Position numbers and translations under genes: made by a program. A stretch of DNA of 32,225 nucleotides, taken from positions 1 through 32,225 of the forward strand of contig JAFAOG010000400.1 of the NCBI GenBank assembly GCA_019237945.1, written 5' to 3'. Position 1 is the first letter of the stretch. The number at the start of each line of letters is the position of its first letter. Below, one piece after another: positions 1-8,332 of the stretch. This DNA is from Deltaproteobacteria bacterium (GTDB lineage Bacteria > Myxococcota_A > Polyangia > Haliangiales > Haliangiaceae). The notes under the pieces are model-generated. The model ran no database searches and was not told the origin of the DNA. It worked only from the letters and a program-made list of their open reading frames with translations.

Positions 1-1
1 C

Positions 2-1180
2 GGCGAGGGGCCCACTCCGAGCGCTCCGAGCGAAGCGACGGTCCTCGTCACCGCATCGCCCGCGCAGAGCTGCAACAGCGGCACGTACATCGGGCCCGTC
101 GCGTTCGGCTCCGATCACGTCTACGTCAGCTTCCTGCCGTATCAGGCGCAAGGCGGCAGCTGCAATGGTGGCGGCGGCGGCAACATCCAGGCGCCGCAGA
201 CGGTCTATGGCGCTCCGCTCGCCGGCGGCGCGCTCGAGAAGATCGGCTCGGCCGGTGTCACGAACGACGGTCACGTGCAACTCGTCGCCACCGGCTCCGG
301 TGTCGCGTACGCGTTCAACGAGATGCAGAGCACGAACCTGTCGTTCGAGCCCGGGCACCAGTCGCTGCCCTCGATGATGGGGACGAACATTCCGCTCGGC
401 ATGTTCGCGATCGGCAACGACGTCTACGTCGGCACGCTCAACATGTACATGACGAACAGCGGCGCGAGCGTGGCCGCCCCGAACTTCCCGAACTACAGCG
501 GCACGATGATCACCGCGCAGAGTCCCGGCGAGATCTGGCACGTCGGCTCCGGCTCCGCGGGATCGTGGTCGCCACAATGCGGTGCGCTCGATCGCTGTCT
601 CGTCGCGAACGGATCGGCCTTCACGTACCTCGCCGCCGATCCCGGCGTGGATGCGTCGCTCTGGAGCCTCTTGCAGGTACCGCTCGGTGGCACGACGCCG
701 ACGAAGATCGCGAACGCGCCGCACTCCAGCGGGCTGATGCCGCTCGGCCTCGACATGGATGACCATCAGGTCGCGTGGTCGACGACGGAGTCCTGCGCGC
801 AGCCGATGGGTGGCTCGTTCAGCTGCCACATGACGACGTGCAACGTGTTCATCTACGACTCGACCGCGACGATGCCGGCCGCCTCGACGCTGCTCGCGAC
901 GCAGCAGTTCGCATGTGTCGACGCGAAGCTCGCGAACGGCTATGTCTACTTCGCGATCGTCGAGGTCAGCAGCGAGAACCAGGTGCTGATCGGACGCGGC
1001 ATCGGGCGCGTCCACATCGCGGATCGCAGCGTCGAGACGCTCGATCTCGGCATCCTCGCCCCGGGCTACGGCCCGCACCGCGTGTTCCCGATCGGCGATC
1101 AGCTGTATCTCGTCGATCCGTTCGTGCTCGCGCGGATCCCGGCGAGCGCGCTCGACGGCAAGCACGACTTCACGCCATAG
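2..1180 (+). CDS. Secreted propeller-like protein, N-terminus missing
   Basis: The frame is open from the left edge of the window to a TAG at 1178, so only the C-terminal 392 or so residues are present and the start lies outside. The translation is rich in Gly, Ser, Thr and Asn, with short recurring strands of the type Y-V-S-F/V-Y-V-G-T, and it holds several scattered cysteines, for example around residues 24, 52, 188, 203 and 214 of the fragment. This looks like an exported beta-propeller or beta-sandwich surface protein, a common type in myxobacteria. I see no catalytic motif and do not recognise a named family. The last 11 bases overlap the end of the convergent phosphatase-superfamily gene. 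Confidence 0.75.
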   Translation, partial: GEGPTPSAPSEATVLVTASPAQSCNSGTYIGPVAFGSDHVYVSFLPYQAQGGSCNGGGGGNIQAPQTVYGAPLAGGALEKIGSAGVTNDGHVQLVATGSGVAYAFNEMQSTNLSFEPGHQSLPSMMGTNIPLGMFAIGNDVYVGTLNMYMTNSGASVAAPNFPNYSGTMITAQSPGEIWHVGSGSAGSWSPQCGALDRCLVANGSAFTYLAADPGVDASLWSLLQVPLGGTTPTKIANAPHSSGLMPLGLDMDDHQVAWSTTESCAQPMGGSFSCHMTTCNVFIYDSTATMPAASTLLATQQFACVDAKLANGYVYFAIVEVSSENQVLIGRGIGRVHIADRSVETLDLGILAPGYGPHRVFPIGDQLYLVDPFVLARIPASALDGKHDFTP

Positions 1181-2882
1181 CGCCGTGCTGGCGGTACCAC
1201 GCGCGGGCCGCGAAGATGATCACCTCGACGAACAGCGTCAGCGCGACGTCGATCGCCGCGCACGCGACCGCGACCTCGACTGCGGGAATCATCACCAGCC
1301 ACAATGGCGCCGGCACGCCGATGTAGGGCGCCGGGAAGAACGCCCACACGAGGCCCGCCGGGATCATCGCGAGCATCAGGCCGGTCCACGCGATCGCGTT
1401 TGCCTTCGCGAGCCGCTGCGCGAGGCTGCCCTGGTTGCGGAGCGCCCACATGCTCGCGCACAGCTGCACGACCATCGCGCCGAGGCCGTACTTCGCCATC
1501 ACGAGCGCGAGGTGACCTTGCGCGGGCAACAGCGACGGCGAGAACCGCTGGCCGAGCGTGCCGATCAGCGCGTAGTACACGACGAAGAACGCGGGCACCG
1601 ACACGATCAACACGCGCCAGTCGAACTTCATCACGTGGCGCTTCACCAGCACCCATGCGAGCAGCGCGGCGAACAGCGCACCCCCGACGACGAGCGCGAT
1701 CCGCAGCGCACGGGCCTGCAGCACGTCGACCTGCGCGCGCGCCTGGGCACCGGCGAGCACGGCCCGCGTCATCGTCAGCCGCTGCTCGTCGGCAACCTGG
1801 CGCGCGGTCGCGTCCTGCGGCGAGAGCTGCAGCAGCTCGCTGAGCGTGCGCCCGAGGCCGTGTCCCGGCGCCGGCATGCCGAGCAGCGCGGCGACCGTCG
1901 GCGCGAGATCGACCAGATGCGCGTCGAGCGACACCGCGCCCGGCTTGACGCCCGCGCCCGCGAGGATCAGCGGCACGGTCAGCACCTCCGGCTCGAGCCC
2001 GCCGTGGCCGCCGCGGCCCGTGTGGCCGTGATCGGCGGTGATCACGATCGCGTCCTGCGATAGATCGACGCGGCCGAGCGCCCGTGCGAGTGCGCGATCC
2101 GCGATCTCGGCGGCCTCGCGGTACTCCTTGCTGTCGCCGCCGTGCGCGTGGCCCGCCGCATCGACCGCACCGACGAGCATGACGACGAGCTCGGCGTTGC
2201 CGCCCGCGATCTGCGCGCCCGCCTCGGAGAAGCCGCCCGGCCACGGCGCGTAGCGCGCGTCGTCGAACGGCGACTGCAGCGGCGCATCGGCGGCGTGCAC
2301 GGCCTCCGTCGACAGCGGATCTTCCATCGCATCGATGTCGAGGTCCTCGGTCTCGGCGGCGCGCTGCGGGTCGCGCGGGCGCAGGAACAGGCGTGGCAGC
2401 ACGTCGTAGTCGCTCGCGCTCGCGACATGCAACCCGGCCCCGCGCGCGCGATCCATCAGGGAGTCGAGTGCGACCGGTGTCGAGTGGTGGTTCGTGCGCA
2501 CGCCGCTCGCGGTCGGCGGCACGCCGGTGAGGATCGACACGTAGTTCGGGCGCGACCACGTCGGGTAATGCGACTGCGCCTCCGTGTCGACGCCGCGCCG
2601 CCGCAGCTCGTCGAGGAACGGCAGCTCGTAGCTCCGATCGAGGCGCAGGCCATCGACGATCACGACGAACACGCGGCGCGCGAGCCGAGGCGTGTGCGGA
2701 TCGGGAAGCGCCGGTTTGACCTTCGCGAGCGCGGGCGTCGTCTGCTCGAGGTCGAACATGAAGTCGCCGCCGGCCAGCCCGGCCTTGACCGCGCCGATCG
2801 CCCCGAGCACCACCAGCGCGAGCGCAGCCACGACGACTTGCCGGGTCGGCGCCGTGGCGGTCGGTGCTCGCAGTGGCGTCAC
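1170..2882 (-). CDS. Membrane-anchored alkaline phosphatase superfamily phosphodiesterase / phosphotransferase
   Basis: A 570-residue protein with a GTG start. It has an N-terminal membrane anchor (about residues 15-36), an outside catalytic domain (about 68-350), and roughly five membrane segments after residue 390. The metal-site signature of the type I phosphodiesterase/nucleotide pyrophosphatase branch is visible: VDG with D77, a nucleophile region PTWSRPN in which S110 takes the usual Thr position, D241 and H245 in DAAGH, D284/H285 in ADHGH and H293. An N-anchor, catalytic domain and C-terminal multi-pass bundle resembles GPI ethanolamine-phosphate transferases more than soluble phosphatases. 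The likely job is cleavage or transfer of phosphate-linked groups at the outer face of the inner membrane; the substrate is unknown. It diverges from the esterase gene with only 20 bases between the two starts. Confidence 0.85.
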   Translation of the reverse strand: MTPLRAPTATAPTRQVVVAALALVVLGAIGAVKAGLAGGDFMFDLEQTTPALAKVKPALPDPHTPRLARRVFVVIVDGLRLDRSYELPFLDELRRRGVDTEAQSHYPTWSRPNYVSILTGVPPTASGVRTNHHSTPVALDSLMDRARGAGLHVASASDYDVLPRLFLRPRDPQRAAETEDLDIDAMEDPLSTEAVHAADAPLQSPFDDARYAPWPGGFSEAGAQIAGGNAELVVMLVGAVDAAGHAHGGDSKEYREAAEIADRALARALGRVDLSQDAIVITADHGHTGRGGHGGLEPEVLTVPLILAGAGVKPGAVSLDAHLVDLAPTVAALLGMPAPGHGLGRTLSELLQLSPQDATARQVADEQRLTMTRAVLAGAQARAQVDVLQARALRIALVVGGALFAALLAWVLVKRHVMKFDWRVLIVSVPAFFVVYYALIGTLGQRFSPSLLPAQGHLALVMAKYGLGAMVVQLCASMWALRNQGSLAQRLAKANAIAWTGLMLAMIPAGLVWAFFPAPYIGVPAPLWLVMIPAVEVAVACAAIDVALTLFVEVIIFAARAWYRQHGAMA

Positions 2883-2902
2883 ATCTCAGGGTAGCGTGCG
2901 GC

Positions 2903-3697
2903 ATGCGCTTTGCCATCCTGCTGCTCGGCCTGCTCGCATGTGGGACCAACGCGCCGCGTCCCAAGACGTTCGGTGGCGCCCGCCCCGTCGAGCTGCAAGT
3001 GCCGATGGGCTTCGTCGACGGCAAGCACTACCCGCTCGTCGTCGTGCTGCACGGCTACAGCGTCAACGGCTTCATCCAGGAGTCGTATTTCAACGCGAAG
3101 TCGCTGGTCACCGATGGCAAGGCGTTCGTCATCGCTCCCGACGGCACGGTCGACTCGATGGGCCACCAGTTCTGGAACGCCGATCCGGCGTGCTGCGACT
3201 ACGACCACACCGGCGTCGATGACGATGGCTATCTCTCTGGCGTCATTGCGGACATCAAGGCGGCGTGGCCGATCGACCGCGTGCTCGTGATGGGGCACAG
3301 CAACGGCGGCTACATGACGTACCGGCTCGCGTGCGACCACACCGACCTCGTCGATGCGATGGTCGTGCTTGCCGGTGCCTATCCCACCACGGGCTGCACG
3401 CCGACGCGCAAGGTGCCGCTGATCCACATCCACGGTGACCAGGACGCCGAGGTGCCGTACTCGGTCGCGCTGCCGAGCGCCACGAGCTGGGCGCAGCAGG
3501 ACGGTTGCGGCCCCTTCACCGACGGTCCGACCTACGATCTCGACGCCGTCGTCGCCGGGGCCGAGACCCACAGCCAGATCGCCGCGTGCCAGCCGCCGCT
3601 CGACGTCGAGCTGTGGACGATGCAGGGCGTCGGACATATCCCGAGTTACAGCGCGGACTTCATGCCCACGATCTGGGGGTGGTTCGGCTCGCACTGA
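2903..3697 (+). CDS. Esterase lipoprotein, PHB depolymerase / feruloyl esterase-like (CE1, LpqC type)
   Basis: I place the start at the ATG at 2903 rather than 39 bases upstream, because it gives a clean lipoprotein signal (MRF, hydrophobic run, LLAC with C13 as lipidated Cys). The 264-residue protein is an alpha/beta hydrolase. It has an HGYSVNG oxyanion-type motif near residue 50, the nucleophile elbow GHSNGG (S133), an acid in HGDQDAEVP (D181) and the catalytic His in GVGHIP (H245). The family hydrolyses ester bonds of polyhydroxyalkanoates or feruloylated polysaccharides; which substrate applies cannot be read from sequence. The protein is probably anchored in the outer or inner membrane facing the periplasm. 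CC near residue 97 and further Cys suggest disulfides. Confidence 0.88.
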   Translation: MRFAILLLGLLACGTNAPRPKTFGGARPVELQVPMGFVDGKHYPLVVVLHGYSVNGFIQESYFNAKSLVTDGKAFVIAPDGTVDSMGHQFWNADPACCDYDHTGVDDDGYLSGVIADIKAAWPIDRVLVMGHSNGGYMTYRLACDHTDLVDAMVVLAGAYPTTGCTPTRKVPLIHIHGDQDAEVPYSVALPSATSWAQQDGCGPFTDGPTYDLDAVVAGAETHSQIAACQPPLDVELWTMQGVGHIPSYSADFMPTIWGWFGSH

Positions 3698-3806
3698 CGT
3701 GATAACGATGAGGCATGTGGTACCTGGGCTCCGTCCCGCACCAGCCTGACGTCGCGTAGGCCGGCATTCACCCGACCTTTCACGACTCACCGCGAGGACT
3801 TGCTCC

Positions 3807-5228
3807 ATGGACCAGCTCAAGACGATCGGCGCCAAACCGGCGTCGGAAGACACGATTCAACACATCAAGCCGCGCGTCGATCCCGCGACGCTGCACCACC
3901 GCCAGCTGCTCGACGGCGCGTTCTGGACGAAGATCCCGGCGTACCGCACCGTCGACGAGGCCACGTTCCTCGATCACAGCTGGCAGGCGAAGAACTCGAT
4001 CACGAACCCGCAGAAGCTACTCGCCGCGGTCCAGGACCTCGTGCCGAAGGCGTTCTACGAGGATGTCGAGCAGGGCTTTCATCGCTCGCCGATGTCGATC
4101 CGCGTGTCGCCTTATCTCCTGTCGCTGATCGACTGGAGCGACCCGTACAACGATCCGCTGCGCCGCCAGTTCGTGCCGGTCGCGTCGCGCCTCTTGCCCG
4201 ACCATCCGAAGCTGACGCTCGACTCGCTGCACGAGCAGGCCGACGCACCGGTGCCGGGCCTGACGCACCGCTATCCCGACAAGGCGCTGTTCCTGTCGCT
4301 CGACACGTGCCCGGTCTACTGCCGGTTCTGCACGCGCAGCTACGCGGTTGGCGTCGATACCGACGTCGTCGACAAGGTGTCGCTCAAGGCGACCGAAGAT
4401 CGCTGGGAGGCGGCGTTCCGCTACATCAGCGAGCGTCCCGAGCTCGAGGACATCGTCGTCTCGGGCGGCGACTCGTATCAGCTCAAGGCCCGCCAGATCA
4501 CGCTGATCGGCAACCGGCTGCTCGAGATGCCGAACATCCGCCGCATCCGGTTCGCGACCAAGGGTCCGGCCGTGATGCCGATGAAGCTGATCACCGACAC
4601 CGAGTGGGTCGATGCGCTCACGGCGGTCGTCGAGCGCGGCCGCAAGCTCCACAAGGAAGTGGTGCTGCACACGCACTTCAACCACCCCAACGAGATCACC
4701 GCGATCACGAAGCGCGCCCTCGACGGCGTGTTCGAGCGCGGCATCATCGTGCGCAACCAGAGTGTCCTCCAGCGCGGCGTCAACGACTCCGTCGCGACGA
4801 TGCAGCTGCTCGTCAAGCGCCTCGGCCACTGCCAGGTGCACCCGTACTACGTCTACGTCCACGACCTCGTGAAGGGCGTCGAGGACCTCCGCACGACGCT
4901 GCAGACCGCGCTCGACATCGAGAAGGCGGTGCGCGGCGTGACGGCGGGCTTCCACACGCCGACGTTCGTCGTCGACGCGCCGGGCGGCGGCGGCAAGCGC
5001 GTCGCGCACAGCTTCGAGCACTACGATCGCGAGACCGGCATCAGCGTGTTCGCGGCGCCGTCGGTCAAGCCGGGCTTCTTCCTCTACTTCGATCCGATCG
5101 ACACGCTGTCGGCCGAGGTCCAGGAGCGGTGGAAGTCGCCCGCTGAGCAGGACAAGATGGTCGAGCTCGCGATCGCGCAGGCGAAGGCGAACCAGCAGGC
5201 GTCGGCGCGCGCGTCGAGCGTCCGCTAG
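3807..5228 (+). CDS. kamA: KamA-family radical SAM aminomutase, lysine 2,3-aminomutase type
   Basis: A 473-residue cytosolic enzyme. The radical SAM cluster motif CPVYCRFC (C168, C172, C175) and the PLP-binding PGGGGK (Lys K397) are both present, as is the family N-terminal block with SPYLLSLID and NDPLRRQ. The two acidic residues that hold the substrate epsilon-amine in Clostridium lysine 2,3-aminomutase (Asp293 and Asp330 there) appear conserved as D353 (in VHDL) and D390 (just before APGGGGK). In glutamate 2,3-aminomutases these are replaced, so L-lysine to beta-lysine is the better guess. It is somewhat longer than the usual 416 or so residues, with an N-terminal extension and an Ala/Gln-rich tail. 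No acetyltransferase (AblB) is adjacent, so an osmolyte role is not shown. The stop abuts the stop of the convergent gene. Confidence 0.9.
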   Translation: MDQLKTIGAKPASEDTIQHIKPRVDPATLHHRQLLDGAFWTKIPAYRTVDEATFLDHSWQAKNSITNPQKLLAAVQDLVPKAFYEDVEQGFHRSPMSIRVSPYLLSLIDWSDPYNDPLRRQFVPVASRLLPDHPKLTLDSLHEQADAPVPGLTHRYPDKALFLSLDTCPVYCRFCTRSYAVGVDTDVVDKVSLKATEDRWEAAFRYISERPELEDIVVSGGDSYQLKARQITLIGNRLLEMPNIRRIRFATKGPAVMPMKLITDTEWVDALTAVVERGRKLHKEVVLHTHFNHPNEITAITKRALDGVFERGIIVRNQSVLQRGVNDSVATMQLLVKRLGHCQVHPYYVYVHDLVKGVEDLRTTLQTALDIEKAVRGVTAGFHTPTFVVDAPGGGGKRVAHSFEHYDRETGISVFAAPSVKPGFFLYFDPIDTLSAEVQERWKSPAEQDKMVELAIAQAKANQQASARASSVR

Positions 5229-6215
5229 CTAGAACTCGATCACGCGAACGGCGCCGGCGTCGTCGGTGAGGAGCGCGAGCACCGGCTCGCCGTGCACGGT
5301 CAGGCCGATCTGCAGCTGCGTGCCGCGCTCGATCTGCGCGTTCGCCCACGGCAGCGCGACGCGTTGATCGCCGGCGCGCACGAGCACGACCTTCTCGCCC
5401 GCGAACATCACCTCGGCCGTCAGCAGCTTCGGCGCGACGGCGGGGCGCTCGACGGTCGGCGTCCACAAGTTGCGGACGTACGTCTTGAGCATGTCGGCGG
5501 CAGCCGGCGTCAGGATCGTGTTGATCCGCGACGTCATCTCCGGCGTGCGCTCGCCGTATCGCGAGAGGAACGCGGCGGCGCACATCCGGATCGTCTCGTC
5601 GTTGTTGTTCAGCATCACGAGCGCGGCATCGCGGGTGCGGCCGGGCGCGGCGGCGAGATCGATCAGCGCGAGCAGCACGACCGGCGAGATCGCCTCGGCA
5701 CTCGTCACCGCGGCGAGCAGGTCCGTGCGCAGCTCGGGGACGCGTAGCGCGATCGCACACAGCGCGCGGTCATACGCGTTGAGCCAGCCGCTGATGTCCT
5801 TCGCGTGCGACACGATCAGGTCGAGGAACCGCGCGCGCTGGATCTCCTGGAGCGTGCCCGATGCCGCCGTGAACCGCGCGATCAGCTCCGCGATCCGCTC
5901 GCCGAGCGGCGAGTGCGTCCGCAGCGTCGCGAACAGGAACGGCAGCGTCGCGAGCGACACCGGATACAGTTGCTCGTCGCGCACGCAGTGCGTCTCGAGG
6001 ACGCCGAACGCCTCCTCGATCTCGTCGGGAAACGGCAGATAGAGCTCGGAGTGGCGCAGCACGCTGAGCGCGCTCGGCACGTTCGACGCGGCGCCCATGC
6101 TGCCGTCGCTCGGGCCCAGGGCACCCAGCTGGGTCTCCCAGCGCAGCGAGGCGACGCTGTAGCCGCCGCCATCGAGAGGTGCCGTGGGTTCGAAGCGCCC
6201 CATTCCCGCCCTCAT
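5229..6215 (-). CDS. HEAT-like helical repeat protein, function unknown
   Basis: The open frame runs far upstream across the divergent lipoprotein gene, but the realistic start is the ATG at 6215 (a second ATG is at 6203), giving about 328 residues. The sequence is almost wholly helical, with repeated LxxLIxxA and ALVMLNNNDETIR-type units that suggest HEAT/ARM-like repeats over residues 60-250. The segment ending in LYPVSLATLPFLFATL resembles HEAT-type proteins that include polymorphic-toxin immunity proteins; no toxin gene is adjacent. The last 80 residues look like a beta-rich domain. There is no signal peptide, so it is probably cytosolic. Its start faces the methyltransferase-lipoprotein gene across 30 bases. 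Confidence 0.72.
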   Translation of the reverse strand: MRAGMGRFEPTAPLDGGGYSVASLRWETQLGALGPSDGSMGAASNVPSALSVLRHSELYLPFPDEIEEAFGVLETHCVRDEQLYPVSLATLPFLFATLRTHSPLGERIAELIARFTAASGTLQEIQRARFLDLIVSHAKDISGWLNAYDRALCAIALRVPELRTDLLAAVTSAEAISPVVLLALIDLAAAPGRTRDAALVMLNNNDETIRMCAAAFLSRYGERTPEMTSRINTILTPAAADMLKTYVRNLWTPTVERPAVAPKLLTAEVMFAGEKVVLVRAGDQRVALPWANAQIERGTQLQIGLTVHGEPVLALLTDDAGAVRVIEF

Positions 6216-6245
6216 ACACCAACTTCGCAGTAACGTGCGGACGAA

Positions 6246-7304
6246 ATGCGAGTCACTAACCTCGTGCTTTTTCTCGTCGCCTGCGCGGCGCCGAAGCCGG
6301 TCGAACCGCTCGGGTGTCCCCCACCGGCACCGGCCGCCCGCGCGCCCGAGGTTGCCGCGGATCTCGACGACGCGCAGGTCAAGGCGAAGAGCCACGCGTT
6401 CCTGGACGCGTTCGATCGTGCGAGCGCCGCAGACATCCAGGACGTGCTCGCGCCGAGCTTCGTCTCCTACGAGGAGGCGCGCTTCTACGATCACGATCTG
6501 CAGCTCAAGTCGCTGCGCAACCGCGCCGCGCAGCACCAGCCGATCCGCTCGCGCACCTATGGCGAGGAGCGCGTCTATCGCGGCGGCAACTCGGCCGTGT
6601 ACATCGGCATGGGCGTCGAGCATGTCCCGGCCGATGGCGAGCAGCCGGCGTACGACGAGCCGGGCGCGAACACGCTCGTGTGGGTCCGCAACGGTACGCA
6701 GTGGACGCTCGCATTGTGGCAGTGGGATCCGACCGGCCCTGACGTCGATCGCGCGCGCTGGGATCGCTGGCTCGTCAACGGGCATTTCAATCGCCAGCCG
6801 AACCAGACGCTGGTCGACGCCGTCAAGGGCCGCAAGCCCGGGGCCGCGCTCGACGTTGCGAGCGGGCAGGGGCGCAACGCGGTGTTCCTCGCGAGCCAGG
6901 GCTGGAAGACGACTGCGCTCGACACCGCGGACGTCGGGCTCGAGCTGACCCGCCGCGACGCAACGGCGAAGAAGCTCAAGGTCGAGACCGTGCAACAGGA
7001 CGTCAACGCGTACGACTACGGCACAAACAAATGGGATCTGGTCGCAATGATCTATGCCCCCGGAGGCATGAGGTTGGTCGAGAAGATCAAGCCGGCAATC
7101 AAGAAGGGCGGACTGTTCGTCACCGAGCTATTCGCCGCCGATGGTGAAAGCGCGAAGGCCGGGGGCGAAGGCTGGGACATCGAAGCGCTCAAGGCCGCGT
7201 TCAAGGACTGGAAGATCGTTCGAGCCGAGCGCATCGAGGACAACGCCGACTGGGCCGGGCAGCGCAAGACGATGCTCGTGCGGTTCGTCGCGGAGAAGCA
7301 GTGA
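6246..7304 (+). CDS. Lipoprotein with NTF2-like domain fused to class I SAM methyltransferase
   Basis: The 352-residue product begins with a lipoprotein signal (FLVAC, C13) and a Pro-rich linker. Residues about 40-165 look like an NTF2/SnoaL (DUF4440) fold. Residues about 185-352 are a Rossmann methyltransferase of the TehB/small-molecule type, with motif I ALDVASGQGRN (201-211), an acidic residue ending the second strand (D226 in TTALDTAD), and a WDLVAMIY strand. Export of a SAM-dependent enzyme is odd, because SAM is cytosolic. Either the signal is not used, another substrate is bound, or the domain is structural. The start ATG follows a short 30-base divergent gap. The next gene starts inside its stop codon (GTGA overlap), so the two are coupled. 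Confidence 0.85.
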   Translation: MRVTNLVLFLVACAAPKPVEPLGCPPPAPAARAPEVAADLDDAQVKAKSHAFLDAFDRASAADIQDVLAPSFVSYEEARFYDHDLQLKSLRNRAAQHQPIRSRTYGEERVYRGGNSAVYIGMGVEHVPADGEQPAYDEPGANTLVWVRNGTQWTLALWQWDPTGPDVDRARWDRWLVNGHFNRQPNQTLVDAVKGRKPGAALDVASGQGRNAVFLASQGWKTTALDTADVGLELTRRDATAKKLKVETVQQDVNAYDYGTNKWDLVAMIYAPGGMRLVEKIKPAIKKGGLFVTELFAADGESAKAGGEGWDIEALKAAFKDWKIVRAERIEDNADWAGQRKTMLVRFVAEKQ

Positions 7305-8047
7305 AGCGGTTGCTGCTCGTGCTGCTCGCGGCTTGCTCCGCGCCGGTGCAGCCGGCGGCGACGGGTCCGGTGAAGGCAGCGACGGGCATGGAGTGGCTCG
7401 AGGGACGCTGGCACTCGCCGCAGCTCGACTCGACGTGGATGACGGTCGGAGGCGTGCTGTGGGGCGTCGCGCTCAATGACGGCGGCTTCGAGGTCAACTA
7501 CATCGATCACGGCGCGCTGACGTCGCTGGAGAACGGCGACAAGCCGCAGAAGCTCGCGCTGCACAAGGTGACGAACGATCAGATCGTGTTCGACGAGGTC
7601 ACGCTGACAAAGACGGCCGGCGGGTGGCGCGGCGAGTTTGCCGAGCCCGGGAAGCCGGTCGTCGCGTTCGACATGGTGCCGGCCGCCGCCGCCGGTGCGC
7701 CTGCGCTCGAGGAAGCCGACCGCGCGTTCGCAGCCGATACCGAGCGCGACGGCGTCGAGGGCTGGGTCAAGCACTTCGACGAGCACGGCGCGATGTGGCG
7801 CCAGGATCACCGCGTCGAAGGGCTCGACGAGGTGCGCGCGTCGGCGGCCAAGACGCTGGGCGCGGGGGCGCTGCGCTGGGAGCCCGTCGCGAGCGGGGCG
7901 CGCGGTGACGTCGGGTTCACGCTCGGCGCGGCGACGTTCACCGAGCCCGGCGGCAAGCCGGAACGTCTGACGTACTGCACGATCTGGAAGCACGAGGCCG
8001 ATGGCAGCTGGAAGGTGCTGTTCGACATCGGCCGGCCCGTCGAGTAG
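7301..8047 (+). CDS. Lipoprotein with DUF6265-like and DUF4440/NTF2-like parts
   Basis: A 248-residue protein with a GTG start sharing bases with the TGA of the gene before. The lipobox is LLAAC (C12). Residues about 30-125 carry the pattern MEWLEGRW and a following beta-rich stretch that resembles DUF6265. Residues about 137-245 look like a DUF4440/SnoaL cone fold (EADRAFAADTERDGVEGWVKHF, then HGAMW). The upstream gene also carries an NTF2-like domain, so the pair may act together at the periplasmic membrane face. No catalytic function can be assigned. Nine bases separate it from the next gene, so the five genes from 6246 to 9768 may be one transcript. Confidence 0.82.
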   Translation: MKRLLLVLLAACSAPVQPAATGPVKAATGMEWLEGRWHSPQLDSTWMTVGGVLWGVALNDGGFEVNYIDHGALTSLENGDKPQKLALHKVTNDQIVFDEVTLTKTAGGWRGEFAEPGKPVVAFDMVPAAAAGAPALEEADRAFAADTERDGVEGWVKHFDEHGAMWRQDHRVEGLDEVRASAAKTLGAGALRWEPVASGARGDVGFTLGAATFTEPGGKPERLTYCTIWKHEADGSWKVLFDIGRPVE

Positions 8048-8056
8048 GTTCGACGC

Positions 8057-8332
8057 GTGGACATCCGGCGGCACATCGAGGCGCTGATCGCGCGCGTGCG
8101 CGATGGCAAGGGCACGGTACCGAGCGACGTGCGGCGCGCCGCGATGGAGCTGCCGGAGGGCGCGCTGTACGAGAAGGTTGCCAGGCACGCGTATCGCGTC
8201 ACCGACGAGGATGTCGCGGCCGCGAAGCAGAGCACGAGTGAGGACGAGATCTTCGAGCTCGTCGTGTGCGTCGCGATCGGGCAGGCGAAGCGCCAGTACG
8301 ATGCGGCGATCGCCGCGCTGGAGAAGGCGTAG
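8057..8332 (+). CDS. Small CMD-like companion protein
   Basis: A 91-residue protein with a GTG start. Its C-terminal half (VTDEDVAAAKQ, then DEIFELVVCVAIGQAKRQYDAAIAAL) matches the helix pair that follows the active site in carboxymuconolactone decarboxylase/AhpD-like proteins, but it lacks the CxxC pair and keeps a single Cys (VVC, about residue 71). Its stop codon (TAG) is directly followed by the ATG of the next gene, without a single base between. It is therefore probably made in fixed ratio with the AhpD-like protein and may be a subunit or stabilising partner. From memory, similar small proteins precede CMD genes in actinobacteria; this was not searched. Confidence 0.78.
   Translation: MDIRRHIEALIARVRDGKGTVPSDVRRAAMELPEGALYEKVARHAYRVTDEDVAAAKQSTSEDEIFELVVCVAIGQAKRQYDAAIAALEKA

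Noticed and set aside
1099..3024. Long minus-strand open frame of 641 codons
   Set aside because: Arg/Ala-rich shadow of the phosphatase-superfamily gene in another frame, with no family features.
6216..6995. N-terminal extension of the HEAT-like protein
   Set aside because: It runs antisense through the lipoprotein-methyltransferase gene; the ATG at 6215 is in the short divergent gap.
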